Source of the DNA: Brachionus plicatilis
Taxonomy: Eukaryota; Rotifera; Eurotatoria; Ploima; Brachionidae
Assembly: GCA_010279815.1 (NCBI GenBank)
Contig: QEOQ01000640.1
Coordinates: 1,866,767-1,930,766, forward strand
Direction: 5' to 3'
Length of the DNA: 64,000 bases
Under the pieces are notes generated by a model. It worked only from the letters and a program-made list of their open reading frames with translations. It did no database searches and was not told the DNA's origin. This document shows, piece by piece, positions 21,341-32,997 of the stretch; the stretch's first letter is position 1, and each line of letters starts with the position of its first letter. A program made the translations under genes and the position numbers.

Positions 21341-24300
21341 ATGACTGATGTCGCTGGATCAGACGAAAGTTTATTTCCAATTGCCGTGCTCATAGACGAG
21401 CTAAGACACGAAGACGTTCAGGTAGGGATACAAAAAAAAAAAAATTTTTTTTTTTTTTAAAGTTTTTATTTTTTTAATTAAAAAATTTTAATAAATAATT
21501 TAAAAAATTTTTTCAAAATTTTTTATTAGCTTCGCTTGAACAGCATCAAAAAGTTGTCCACAATCGCGCTGGCGCTGGGCGCCGAGCGCACGCGCACCGA
21601 GCTAATGTCCTTTTTGACCGAGACCATATACGACGAGGACGAAGTGTTGCTGGCGCTTGCCGAGCAGCTGGGCCAGTTTACGCCGCTTGTCGGCGGTCCC
21701 GAGTACGTCCACTGTCTCCTAAAGCCGCTGGAAAGCCTGGCCACTGTGGAAGAAACAGTGGTGCGCGACAAAGCGGTCGACTCGCTGCGTTTGCTCGCGC
21801 CCGAGCACTCAACCGCCGACTTGGAGCAGCATTTTTTCCAAATGGTAAAGCGACTGTCCCAAGGCGACTGGTTCACGTCGCGCACGTCCGCCTGTGGCCT
21901 GATCAGCGTGTGCTATCAGCGCGTCAACAACTCGATCAAAATGGAGCTGAGATCTTTGTTCCGAAATTTGTGCTCGGACGACACGCCGATGGTGCGTCGA
22001 GCGGCCGCGTCCAAATTTGGCGAGTTTGTGAAGGCAGTGGAGTTGGACCATGTGAAAAACGAGCTGATACCTCTTTTCAACAATTTGGCAAGCGACGAGC
22101 AGGACTCGGTGCGCCTTTTGGCCGTGGAGGCGTGCGTCATCATCGCCAGCCTGTTCAGACACGACGACATTGAGCGCTACCTGATGCCCTCTATCAAACA
22201 AGCCATAGACGACAAGTCCTGGAGAGTGAGGTACGTGGTGGCGGACAAGTTTGTCGAGCTGCAGCAAGCAGTCGGCCCCGAGATCACCAAAAACGAGCTT
22301 GTGAGCGCGTTCGGAAGCCTGCTGAAGGACAACGAGGCCGAGGTGAGGGCCGCCGCTGCCGGAAAAATCAAAGACTTTTGCCACAATTTGCCGGCAGAGT
22401 CCAGGGAACAGACCATAATGACCCATGTTCTACCATACGTAAAAGATTTGGTAAATGATTCCAATCAGCATGTCAAATCAGCTCTGGCCTCTGTGATCAT
22501 GGGCCTGTCGCCAGTGGTCGGCAAAGAGAACACCATTGAACACTTGCTGCCCCTGTTTTTGACCCAGCTCAAAGATGAGTGTCCCGATGTTCGACTCAAT
22601 ATCATATCCAATCTGGACTGTGTGAATGAAGTGATTGGGGTCAAGACTTTGTCGCAGAGTTTGCTGCCAGCCATTGTAGAGCTTGCCGAGGACTCTAAAT
22701 GGAGAGTCAGACTCGCCATCATTGAGTACATGCCACTTTTGGCTGGACAGCTCGGAGTTGAGTTTTTTGATGAAAAACTAAATAATTTATACGCCAACTG
22801 GCTTTTGGATCATGGTAATTTTTTGTTAAAAAAAATGAAAAATTTTTTTACAAATTTTTGTTTATGAATTTAAAATTTTTTTTTTTTAAAGTGCCACTAG
22901 TCATTTACTGTTTTAAACTCAGATATTATGGATTTATAAAAAAATAATTTAATAATCTAATATATCTGGCAGAGGTTAATGATTTGGCGCAACATAAAAT
23001 AATTATTTTAATTTTTCATTAAAAAGAAAAAATAATTTTAGATTTTTTTAATTTTTTAATGATTAAAATTAATTTTAAAGTGCCTCAAATCATAAACCAT
23101 AGTCTCAGACATTCTTGTTTTTAACATATTTGAAATTTAAATTCAGATAAAATAAATTTAAAAAATTTTTAATAAACTAATATTTCTGACTACAGTTAAT
23201 GATTTGACGCACCGTTAAATAATTTTTTTAAGTTTTTATTAAAAAAGGAAAAATCATTTTAGATTTTTTAAATTTTTTAATTTTCTAATGATTAAAATTA
23301 ATTCTAAAGCGCTTCAAATCATAAACCATAGTCTCAGACATTCTTGTTTTTAACATATTTGAAATTTAAATTCAGATAAAATAAATTTAAAAAATTTTTA
23401 ATAAACTAATATTTCTGACTACAGTTAATGATTTGACGCACCATTAAATAATTTTTTTTAATTTTTTATTAAAAAAGCAAAAATAATTTTAGATTTTTTT
23501 AATATTTTAATGATTAAAATTAATTTTAAAGCGCCTCATATCATAAACCATAGTCTCAGACATTCATATTTTTTCCATTGTGAATTATGGTACAAAAAAC
23601 AAAAGCAAAATATTAAAAATACCAAAGCTTAAGTTCTGAAGGACCAAAACATGTTCTTTAAATTGTAGCAGCTGATACATTCTTTGTATCGCCAATATAC
23701 TGATTCTGCAAAACTCTGCAATAAATCTGTTAAATTCAGAAAATTGTGAATTTGGGATATTATATTATATTAAAAATCCAACTCAACTTTAAGTGGTGGT
23801 ACAGAGGATGTTTAAGTTGGTTCAATTTCCAGAACATGTTTTAGTCGCTCCATATTAAAGTTCTGGCGTTGTTTTTATTTTTTTTTTGTTTTTTGTATAG
23901 TGCTCCAAATTTCAAAGGTAAGTCGGGTAGGAACAACAAAAAAGTTAATTCCTCGATCAAAAAGCAACCAACTCGCCTAATTTTTTTTAATTAATAGCTT
24001 AATATCTCATCTATAAAATTTGGTAGGTATTTGAAAATATCTAATCTACTTTTTTTCCAACAGACTCTTGAATTAGAGGATAAAAAGACCTCCGACTTAC
24101 CTTTATCATCTAGTGCCCTATACCAAAATTCACAATGCCCGTATTTTTAATATTTTAAAAATTTAAATTCAGATAGAATAAATTTAAAAACAAAATCTGA
24201 TGATGGTCATTAGACTCGAAATTAATATTTCCGACTACAGTTGATGACCATACCTGATGTTTGTTGGCGCACCATAAAATAATTTTTTTAATTTTTTATT

Positions 24301-25367
24301 ATAAAAGGAAAAATCGTTTAAAATTTTTTTAATTTTTTAATTTTCTAATGATTAAAATTAATTTTAAAGCGCCTCAAATCATATACCATAGTCTCAGTTA
24401 TTTTTGTCTTTAATATTTTTGAAATTTAAATTCAGATAAAATAAATTTAAAAAATCAAAATCTAATGAAAGTTATTAGACTCGAAATTAATATTTCTGAC
24501 TACAGTTAATGATTTGTCGCACCATAAATGAAAATAAATAATTTTAAAATTTTTTTATTAAAAACGAAAAATTTATTTTGTAATTTTTTTACCTTTTATA
24601 TTGAAAAAAAACTTTATTTTTTAAAACGCCTCAATTCATTAAAGGTTGGTTCAGACGTTCTAATTTTTAATATTTTTGAAATTTAAATTTATAAGTAATA
24701 ATTAATGATTTGACGCTCTATAAATAAAAAAAATAATTTTATTTTAAAGTGTCTTAAATCATTCACATTCTAATTTTTAATATTTTTGAAATTTATAAAA
24801 TTAATTTATCAACTAAATCTGATGAAGTTTATTGGACTTGAAATTAATATTACTGACTACAGTAAATGATTTGGCGCACCATAAATGAAAAAAAAATATT
24901 TCATAATTTTTGATTTTTTTAATTTAAAAAAGAAAAAAAAAAAAAAATATTTTTATTATCAAGTTTATGCTATTCGAGAGGCAGCTACGAACAATTTAAA
25001 AAAATTGGTTGAAAAATTTGGTCATGAGTGGGCCCAGAGCACAATAATACCAAAAGTGTTGAACATGGCCAGAGACCAGAATTACTTGATCCGAATGACT
25101 TGCTTGTTTTGTATAAATGTGTTAGCGCAGTCGTGCGGACCCGAGCTGACTCAAAAAGTAATGTTGCCGACTGTGCTCGGGCTGGCCAGCGACCCGGTGG
25201 CTAACGTCAGGTTCAATGTGGCCAAGACTTTGCAGAAGATTTGTCCTGTGGTCGGATCGAGCGCGCTTCAAAGCCAAGTAAAGCCGTGCTTGGAAAAATT
25301 AAATCAAGACTCGGATGCTGATGTGAAGTTTTTTTCTATTGAAGCCCTTGAAAGTGAGAGTAAATAA
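21341..25367 (+). CDS. PPP2R1A: PP2A 65-kDa scaffold subunit A (HEAT-repeat protein)
   Basis: Exons 21341-21421, 21530-22814 and 24964-25367 total 1770 nt, giving exactly 589 residues, the length of the human alpha subunit. The protein is a horseshoe of 15 HEAT repeats that joins the PP2A catalytic subunit to a regulatory B subunit. Visible HEAT signatures include [59 protein letters not shown] and [14 protein letters not shown]. The third exon begins [20 protein letters not shown], which is nearly invariant in animals. Splice phases agree at both introns (CAG|gtaggg; CAT G|gtaatt with resumption as TT TAT). The middle exon is markedly GC-richer than anything around it, in contrast to the A/T-run introns. 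The second intron is 2.1 kb and full of repeats. AATAAA lies at about 25483. Confidence 0.96.
22900..24880. repeat. Tandem repeat array, unit about 225-230 bp, in PPP2R1A intron 2
   Basis: Two marker blocks alternate: CATAGTCTCAGACATTC (23097, 23326, 23549, then diverged at 24386 and 24646) and a block beginning near GACTACAGTTAATGATTTG (about 22965 diverged, then 23190, 23418, 24235 diverged, 24497 and 24857). The spacing between the best copies is about 222-229 bp. The array is split by a 562-bp TIR insertion. Copies decay towards the 3' end. Confidence 0.85.
23576..24137. mobile_element. Non-autonomous TIR transposon inserted in the intronic array
   Basis: The ends are CATTGTGAATTATGGTA and, inverted, CATTGTGAATTTTGGTA, 16 of 17 matching. 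Subterminal GGTAAGTCGGGTAGG is also found inverted near the other end (GGTAAGTCGGAGG). The element interrupts the third unit of the tandem array exactly after CAGACATTCATATTTTTTC, and the array resumes with TATTTTTAATATTTT. No ORF of note. A hAT-like 8-bp target duplication is possible but not clean. Confidence 0.78.
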
Positions 25368-26359
25368 TTTGAAATATTTTTTGGAAGAAATTTTAAATAA
25401 TTTTTTTTTTTCAATTTGAAGAAGTAATTCAAGCTATGTAAATGAACTAGAAGAAAGGTCAATCAATCAAATTGATTTTATGAAATAAAGAAATTATTTA
25501 ATTTTTTTAACAATATTTTTTCTCGGCTTTGTTGGTAAATGGAAATTTCAAGAATTAAGAATAAACATACATTTCGACTATGATTTTTTAAAACTCAAAT
25601 AAAAGCAATTTTGATTAATAATTAACATTCATTTTTCGTCTTCTTTTTTTTCTAAGCTCGTATTTTAATTGTACTTATTTAGTAGTTTTTTTTAACATTT
25701 ATAAAAGAGCTTTATAAGTAATCGGTTGGAAAATAACTAAAAAAAATCTTTTTTTTATTACTTTTATTATCAGCGATTTATTTTAATATTGAATAAATAT
25801 TCCTTAAAATTATTTTTTGATTAAAAAAATTGTCATTTCTTATTGACTCTTAATGTTTGTAATATTTTCTAACCAAAGCTTGTTTGCTTTGATACTCAGA
25901 TTGTTTATGAAAATTTTGAATGATTGTTAAATTAATTTAAAAAAATGTTTAATTAATCCCTTTTTTATGAAATTTTATTACGTTGAAATTATGTATGATA
26001 ATTATGGCAAGATTTTTTTTTATTAAAATAACATTTTTTGACTATACTTTACTAAATTGAATGAAATAAAATTTTAAATTTTAAAACAAATTAGAGCTTT
26101 GTCATAAAGATTACTGCCAAGTAAATACCAAACGAAACTAACACCAAGAATCTAAAACCAAAGAAACAAATACCAACAAGAAATTAATACAATGAGAACT
26201 TAATACTTGAAGAATCTAATTCCAAAAAAATTTAAATTTTTATTTATGCGCGAAATAAATAAAGTCACGGAAACGAAGTGAAAAATCATAGAAAAATTAC
26301 TTCAGTTAAAGAAAAGCAAATAGCTAAATAATCTAATTGATTAATTTATCACCTTTTTA
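25368..26359. other. Intergenic between PPP2R1A and the LINE
   Basis: Polyadenylation signal at about 25483, then AT-rich sequence. 26100-26220 is an unusually T-poor, A/C-rich stretch with no meaningful frame. Confidence 0.45.
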
Positions 26360-26480
26360 TTTTATTTATTTATTTTATTTCAATAAACGCCGCAAGGGCG
26401 ATGTTAATAAAAAAAAAGAAAAGACAAATTTTAAATTTGCAAATTGAGATATTTAGTATAGGGTTATGATTTAGAGATCT
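26360..26480 (-). mobile_element. 3' UTR and A-rich tail of the LINE
   Basis: On the minus strand the sequence after the RT stop runs to ACATCGCCCTTGCGGCG and a terminal AATAAAATAAATAAATAAAA-like run. This is the 3' end expected of a target-primed element and sets its orientation. Confidence 0.7.
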
Positions 26481-28336
26481 CTAGGCTATCTTAGTAAGCT
26501 CATAAAGCTTCTTAACACTATATGCCTTCTCCATTTCTGCTCTTATCGCCATTACCGTCACGTCTCCACGCATTTTCTGCTTTTTCGCCAAGATTTCTAC
26601 TATTTTTATGTTACAATCTTCACTAAGTCTGTTGAAACTAATGTTCTTTGTTATTATTTTGATTTCATACAGAAAGGACTTTTTGCTATTTTTTTTGATA
26701 GAGGTCGTATAAAATTCGTTAATATTCGAGATCAAGCTTGCCGTGAATTGGTTTTTAGTCAATCTTTTCAGAAAATTACACTTCAAGAGATTTAGTCTTT
26801 CTTCGCTCTTTTCTAGGTCTGATGCATATAATAGTTCACTGCTTTTACACCGCTTGCCCAATCCAACCAAATTCTTAACTATTGTAGATTCCGTTGTTTG
26901 TAATGCAGCCATTTCCTTCTTATTTAGAGCAATCGGCTCTAGTCCGTAATGAAGTGTTGAACGACAATAAGTCTTATAGCAGAAAACTTTTATCTTTGGC
27001 GAGAGCAATTTCGACGAAATAACTGAGCGCTTAAGTTTATTTACTGCTGATAGAGTGATTGTTCGCCTGTTGTTTACATGATCACTGTTACTAATTTTCT
27101 CATTTATTAACACTCCGAGGTATTTGGCACTTTTAACATGTTGCACTTCCATTCCATCAAATGTTGGCTTTATTATAGCGAATGGGTTGTTTACCAAACC
27201 AAATCCCATATAAACTGTCTTCTTCGGGTTAAACTTTATCTCCCATTTTACGCCAAACTTGCCAGTGGTCTCAAACATCTTATTCAAACCTTCAACCGAG
27301 TTGCTAATCAGAAGTATATCGTCTGCATAAAGAATTATGTCGATCTTTACGTGATTCACTTTAGCGCCTTGATTTAAGTCTTCGATTTCTTCGATCAAGT
27401 CTTCGACGTACTCAGCAAACAGTCTTGGCGAGACAGGCCCACCTTGCTTGACTCCTAGAGTTGTTTTAAACATTCCGGAAATGAGCCCATTACTCATTAC
27501 AATTGCATATGACTCTGAATAGTAACTCATAAGTGAAAGTACCAGTATGGCTGGTATTTTAAGTGATAGTTTGTAAAATAGGTATTCTCTGTTGACTTTG
27601 TCAAATGCTTTAGATGCGTCAATAAAGCCAATATGTATCTTTTTATTATGATGCCGGTTGAAGACGATTGTTTCTCTAAGTGTGAATATAGCGTGATTAC
27701 AAGAGCTTGACTTTTTGAAACCAAATTGCTTTGGGTGGTTTATCTTAACTTTGTCGATCTCTGTTAGTATTATCTTCTCATATATGTTTGCCAGAATATC
27801 AGATACTGTAATCGGTCGAAGGTTAACAATATCGTTTGGGTCACTTTTGAAGTCTTTCACAATTGGTTTGATTATTCCTATGTTGAATAAATACGGAGTA
27901 ATTTTCAGACTAATGATTTTTGTGAACATTATTTGAAGCAGTCTTATTAAGGTGTTATTTTTAGCGTGTTTATACATTTCACCGCTTGTGTTGGCAAAAC
28001 CAGGACTCTTACCATTTGGTATGCCTTTTAGCACCTCTCGAATTGTCAACTCACTTGTTACATATGTCTCTCCGGCATTCGCGTTCTTCTCTATAAATTC
28101 TTGAAGCTTTTGTTTAACATTTTCTGATTGCTGAGAGTTTTCAACCAGCTTCTGGGTAAACAACTCTTGAAATTCTTTTTTTAATGCGTTGACATTTGCA
28201 TTTGTTTTTACCGTCTCATTTCGCTCCTTATTCATTTCTTTCCAGAACCGGTTTTTGTTGTTTTTAAATAGGAATTTGAGTTTTAATGCGGCTTTATCTT
28301 TGAGCACTTCTTTGTTTGCTTTTTGTCGCTTTCGTA
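26481..28336 (-). pseudogene. LINE ORF2, reverse-transcriptase part
   Basis: About 620 codons open on the minus strand. RT blocks appear in order: LRPITVSDILANIYEKI, FGFKKSSSCNHAIFTLRE, GFIDASKAFDKVN, LGVKQGGPVSPRLF, ILYADDILLISN (catalytic YADD near 27325) and KTVYMGFG. A thumb and C-terminal region end at 26481. No RNase H is visible. Its apparent ATG near 28349 is created by the junction with an inserted segment. The natural upstream protein is the endonuclease/linker at 28953-30096, so this half is separated from its endonuclease and the copy cannot make a normal ORF2 protein. The frame itself is intact, so the family is young. Confidence 0.9.
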
Positions 28337-28951
28337 ATTTTGATTTCATACAGAAAGGACTTTTTGCTATTTTTTTTGATAGAGGTCGTATAAAATTCGT
28401 TAATATTCGAGATCAAGCTTGCCGTGAATTGGTTTTTAGTCAATCTTTTCAGAAAATTACACTTCAAGAGATTTAGTCTTTCTTCGCTCTTTTCTAGGTC
28501 TGATGCATATAATAGTTCACTGCTTTTACACCGCTTGCCCAATCCAACCAAACAATAACACAGCGTGAACAAAGTCTACTTTGGAGTCTACTTGAGACCT
28601 CATGTAGACTCCGATTATCGCTAACTTATATAATTTACAGACCGAAACTCTTTCTGAGACAAAGCTACAATTAATGTCGCTAACTAATTTATTACGCACT
28701 ACCCATCCTATTCCACCATATGGCCTGCCTTTCGTTTTTATTTTTTCGGTTGCTTTGTGATATGTGACGTGAGTAGCTTTGCATTTAATTATATCATGAT
28801 CTTGAGCAAGCTTATTTACATATATACAGTTCATATTTACATTTTTACAGTTTATTGAGGCGATTTTAATCAGGTCATGTAGTTGTCAATTCTTCATTAC
28901 CGTGTCGGCATGTTGAATGACGTTTGTTAACTCAACATACTGCTTATTGTC
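28337..28951 (-). mobile_element. Chimeric internal duplication inside the LINE
   Basis: Minus-strand order: the end of ORF1 plus the first third of the endonuclease (28951 to about 28597, matching 29757-30173 apart from microdeletions), about 40 bp of filler, then the RT C-terminal region (about 28551 to 28337, a copy of 26655-26873). The deletion of about 45 bp relative to 29955-30000 lies between short ATTATATC repeats. The filler forms a hairpin (GGAGTCTAC / GTAGACTCC at 28584-28612). The whole segment sits in the endonuclease-RT linker and splits ORF2. Confidence 0.85.
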
Positions 28952-28952
28952 A

Positions 28953-30096
28953 TATGCAATTGTTTAAGGAATAGTGTTTTCCAGTGCTTCATATCTTTCT
29001 TTGCTTGTATGCACGTAAAATTACTGTCTTTGTAACACAGATAAGCCGCTTTTTGTTTCGCTTAAATAACTGCAATTTCAATGTCCCACCACTTGTTATT
29101 TTTTAAATGACAAGTCAGTCTAGAGCTCTTTTTTTTTTCCTCTTTACCAAGGGCTTCAGTTGCTGACTCTCGCATGGCACTATGTATCTCATTTATTATT
29201 TGACTCAGCATAATTTTAACCTCTTCTTTCTTTAGATCATTTTTGAAAGAATATTTTAATTCAATGTCTCTCAGTTTCACTCTCAGACTCTCATCATAAG
29301 CAAGTCTAAACGCTAAGTCGTCCCACTTATACATCAATTTCTTCTCCTTCTCATTCGTTATCTTATTAAGTCTCGTCGAGATCGCCGGGTCGATACGCTG
29401 AATTACGCTTACTGCTCGATGGTCACTTAGATTATCGTCGTCATTTAGAATGTTTATTTGGCAAATATTCATATTTGATGTCTCCACTATTACATGGTCA
29501 ATTTTTGAGAATTTATTCCCTTGTTTGTATGTATAATCGACCTGCTGCATATAGAGCATATCGGCTAATTTGTAACCATTCCTTTCGACTTCATCCCTTA
29601 GTATGTTGTCGAATGAATTTGATCGATTTAAGTCGCTGTTAAAGTCTCCTATGATCATGATTTCAAAATTTTGCTCTTTTAGTGTGTTTGCCAGTGACAG
29701 CAAGTTATTAACGTCCATTTCGTGTTCGATTCTAGTATCTAAGAGTCCATCGTTAAACCTCATGTAGACTCCGATTATCGCTAACTTATATAATTTACAG
29801 ACCGAAACTCTTTCTGAGACAAAGCTACAATTAATGTCGCTAACTAATTTATTACGCACTACCCATCCTATTCCACCATATGGCCTGCCTTTCGTTTTTA
29901 TTTTTTCGGTTGCTTTGTGATATGTGACGTGAGTAGCTTTGCATTTAATTATATCTGTTAAGTTATCTGTCTTTTTTGTCCACAGTTCTTGCATAAATAT
30001 TATATCATGATCTTGAGCAAGCTTATTTACATATATACAGTTCATATTTACATTTTTACAGTTTATTGAGGCGATTTTAATCAGGTCATGTAGTTG
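28953..30096 (-). pseudogene. LINE ORF2, APE-type endonuclease and linker
   Basis: Minus strand. From the codon after the ORF1 stop the frame reads LIKIASINC, then MNCIYVNKLAQDHDIIFMQELW, GGIGWVV, IGVYMRFND, EIMIIGDFNSDLN, KIDHVIVE and LSDHRAV. These are the successive active-site blocks of apurinic endonucleases of non-LTR retrotransposons (QE.W, GDFN, SDH). The frame is closed by one TAA at 29062-29064 and continues in frame beyond it (AKQKAAYLCYKDSNF ... MKHWKTLF) to the chimeric junction. It therefore carries one nonsense mutation as well as the split from the RT. Confidence 0.88.
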
Positions 30097-30099
30097 TCA
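30091..30099 (-). promoter_or_regulatory. Candidate stop-codon readthrough signal between ORF1 and ORF2
   Basis: On the minus strand ORF1 ends AAG AAT TGA and the next codons are CAA CTA, after which the same frame continues without another stop into the endonuclease. Stop-CAA-CTA fits the stop-CAR-YYA context known from tobamovirus-type readthrough. The duplicated partial copy at about 28880 keeps the same bases. Confidence 0.5.
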
Positions 30100-32163
30100 A
30101 TTCTTCATTACCGTGTCGGCATGTTGAATGACGTTTGTTAACTCAACATACTGCTTAGTCTGTCGGTTATTGTCCGAGAGATATCTGATCATTTGTGGAT
30201 CTGTGCCTTGTTGTTGTTGCGTGATTCGTTCGTTTTGTACAGCTTGGTGTACTTGTGTGTTTATTGCCGTTTGATGTTGATGTTGTCCAAGGTGTTGTTG
30301 TCGTACGATATGTTGTTGTGCAATTTGGTGCTGATGTGTGATGTGTTGTTGTTGCTGGTGTTGCTCAAGATTAATTTGTTCACGCTGTGTTATTTGCTGA
30401 CCGGTTAATTGATTACTATATCGCTGGTTATTTTTAAGGGCATTTACTTCTGCGATAAGTTCTTCGATTTGCTTGGACTGCTTCTCAATTGTTACTAGCA
30501 ATTTCTTCTCATGCTCTTCTCGGTCATTTACCGCATGAACAATTCGATCATGCTCACAAGTGCTTTTTTCATTATTATTGCTTCTTGTTTCAAGAGCGTC
30601 GATTCTCATATTAAGCCTATTCAGAGCGTCTAAAATGCTTCTATTTGTAGCTTGATCCTCGATATTTCTAGATTTTTGAGCCTCAAATTCCTGGTCGTTT
30701 GTGTCTCTTGATACTTCGGCCTTATACACTCTATAATCAAACTTTCTATAATTATTTAAACTTGTTGAAATTCGTGTTTGTTTTTTTTCATTGTTGTTTT
30801 TAACGATTGATGACCACTGGTTGTGCTGATTATTTATTGTGATCTGTTTTTCTACGTAATATTTACAATCTCGTGACCATACTGGGTGATTTCCGCCGCA
30901 GTTCGGGCATACATAATTGACTTGTTTGGCTGAACAATCTTTCGTACGGTGATTTTGCGAACATTTGGCACATTTATCTTCCTTTTCTTTGCAGTCTTCT
31001 GCTTTATGATCAAACTTATTACATTTGTAACATATAAGTACACTCTTTACCCAATGCTCTACTCGATAATGATAATTTTCATGGTAAATACCATTTTTTA
31101 CAGCATGTGCAAGCGCCGATTCGTCTGCAAGCTCGATCTTGACTGTGTGCGTCTTTTCTTTGTTTCTGTTCAAGATTCTTGTTGCTTTAACTACTAAATA
31201 TTCATGTCTGATATTATTGAGTAATTCTTGATCATCTAGTCTTAGTCTTACTCCTTTTTTCGACGCGAAATACTTATTTCTCTCAACGACCAATTCAATT
31301 CCGTCTTCAAACGCTCCTTCAGGCCACTCTCTTTCGATTCTTTCTTTGTCAGCGATGTTATCCGTAGTAATCACAAGTTCATTCAGTTTATTAAAGTACG
31401 CCGATATTATATGAATATTTGGCTTGCATCTGCGTATTTCTTGATACATATCACTAACTTCTTTGTATTTTTTATATGCCAGGCAGCTAAAAAACGAAGT
31501 TAATTTCATGGTGACAGATTTAGGTTTCTTGTGTGTGTAATTCGATTGTTTACTAGACGTTGCTTCATTTTCTTTCATCTCATTTATCCTTTTCTTGTCT
31601 TTTTTTGATCCTGCATATGTCCAATCTGATTCTTCTTTATCTGTACTCTCTTTGTTTTCGCATAAATCAATGAGTGACTCGCTCTCGTAGTCATTTAGAT
31701 TTCGATCTTTATCGAAGCCGTTTGTGCGGTAACTTTTCGTGTTATTGAGGCGATTCTCGAGTCTATTTGAGCATTCGTTTTTACCAGCCTTGTAGCTGTT
31801 TAATCTAGACTTAGGCGTATTTTCAGAGTGATTGGGGACGTTGCTTGAATACTGTCGAGTGTTGTTTGAAGTATTTGTTTTCAAATGATAACCGTTTTGT
31901 TGATTTGTTTCATTCGCGAGCTGTGAATTCATCTGTTGAATATATCTGTTAGGGTTTAGCGCTAGTTGATGAGTCCAGTTTTGAGGAAAACTGGTATTAT
32001 AGAATTGTTGGTGCATTAGTGTACCATTAAGTACTTCTTGGTTTGGAATTTGATTCGCTTGTAGCATATATTGATGTTGATAATAGTGTTGCCCAGATAA
32101 TGGATTGTTTAGAGCAGTTGTTTGAATATTACCAGTTGGCACATTCATTACCTTCTCATTCAT
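30097..32163 (-). CDS. LINE ORF1 (gag-like nucleic-acid-binding protein)
   Basis: 688 intact codons on the minus strand. The N-terminal third is low-complexity, rich in N and Q. The middle has an RRM-like region (VTMKLTSFFSC ... KPNIHIISAYFNKLNELVIT). Three zinc knuckles follow: CYKCNKFDHKAEDC (CX2CX4HX4C), CAKCSQNHRTKDC and CPNCGGNHPVWSRDC. Then come a coiled coil (LDALNRLNMRIDALETRSNN and KKLLVTIEKQSKQIEELIAE) and a His/Gln-rich tail. This plan is that of I/Jockey/R1-type gag proteins, which coat the element RNA. It is the best preserved reading frame of any transposon in the window. It ends in TGA in the same frame as the endonuclease. Confidence 0.88.
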   Translation of the reverse strand: MNEKVMNVPTGNIQTTALNNPLSGQHYYQHQYMLQANQIPNQEVLNGTLMHQQFYNTSFPQNWTHQLALNPNRYIQQMNSQLANETNQQNGYHLKTNTSNNTRQYSSNVPNHSENTPKSRLNSYKAGKNECSNRLENRLNNTKSYRTNGFDKDRNLNDYESESLIDLCENKESTDKEESDWTYAGSKKDKKRINEMKENEATSSKQSNYTHKKPKSVTMKLTSFFSCLAYKKYKEVSDMYQEIRRCKPNIHIISAYFNKLNELVITTDNIADKERIEREWPEGAFEDGIELVVERNKYFASKKGVRLRLDDQELLNNIRHEYLVVKATRILNRNKEKTHTVKIELADESALAHAVKNGIYHENYHYRVEHWVKSVLICYKCNKFDHKAEDCKEKEDKCAKCSQNHRTKDCSAKQVNYVCPNCGGNHPVWSRDCKYYVEKQITINNQHNQWSSIVKNNNEKKQTRISTSLNNYRKFDYRVYKAEVSRDTNDQEFEAQKSRNIEDQATNRSILDALNRLNMRIDALETRSNNNEKSTCEHDRIVHAVNDREEHEKKLLVTIEKQSKQIEELIAEVNALKNNQRYSNQLTGQQITQREQINLEQHQQQQHITHQHQIAQQHIVRQQHLGQHQHQTAINTQVHQAVQNERITQQQQGTDPQMIRYLSDNNRQTKQYVELTNVIQHADTVMKN

Positions 32164-32997
32164 TAGAGATTTTTTTATTGCAAAACTTAATTTCCAATGT
32201 TTTCAATTATAATCAAGCAATAAAATAAAATATCACCTTTTTATATAAATTTACTTATTCTAATTAATATGAACCCAAAAGTGCTCAAAATAATTAAAAA
32301 TGTCCAACACTGTCTTTATCCAAAGTAACTTTGGTATTGAAAAACTTGAAAATTCCCACCCAGTGGTAATCCATAGCAATCAAATTCATTTGTAAAAAAT
32401 AACTTTTAAAGATAATTGCCATAAGTGTTATTGTTCTCTAAGAAGCAAATATCATTTCACTGCCACAATAAAAACAAGGGCATACATTTAAATGCTAGGT
32501 AAAAAAAAAAAACTAAGTTTAAGAATTAAAATGCTAGGTAGGTTATTTAAAATGCTAAGTGCTAAAATTAAAAATGTTTTGTAATAAATCAAAGTGCTAG
32601 GATAAAAAACAAGAGCGCTAGGTTGTTTGATAAAAAATGATAAATTAAAACCGGAAAGAAGTAATGGAGGTGGCTTTAATTGAGTAATCGATAAAATAAA
32701 TAAGACTGAATTGATTATCACTTACTATTGCTACCTTACTATTTCTTCTTTTTTTCCTGAAACTTGAACTATTTAAACATGTGCAACATGTAACAATCTA
32801 TTCCTATTTATGTCTTTTCAACTTTCATTTTTTTAGTTTATTTACTTTATTTCGATTCTTTTTTTTTATCTCATTTTATTAACTTTAATTTTATTTTTAT
32901 TTTATTTTATTTTTATTTTATTTTTTTTAACTTATTCTGAAGGAGCTCTAGCTCGGTATAGAAAACAAATAAATAATATCATTCTAATAAAAAAAAA
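32164..32997. other. LINE 5' UTR and flank
   Basis: Upstream of the ORF1 ATG. 32488-32625 contains several GCTAGG repeats in A-rich sequence, possibly part of the LINE 5' UTR. 32830-32935 is a long TTTTA-type run that reads as an A-rich tail on the minus strand and may mark another insertion edge. No coding frame supported. Confidence 0.4.

Noticed and set aside
21526..22797. Long antisense and alternative frames across the PP2A exon (up to 205 codons)
   Set aside because: They are shadows of the GC-rich PPP2R1A exon: stop codons are rare in every frame there and the sense frame is an unmistakable HEAT-repeat protein.
28189..28476. 95-codon plus-strand frame in the LINE
   Set aside because: Antisense shadow of the RT frame and of the chimeric duplication.
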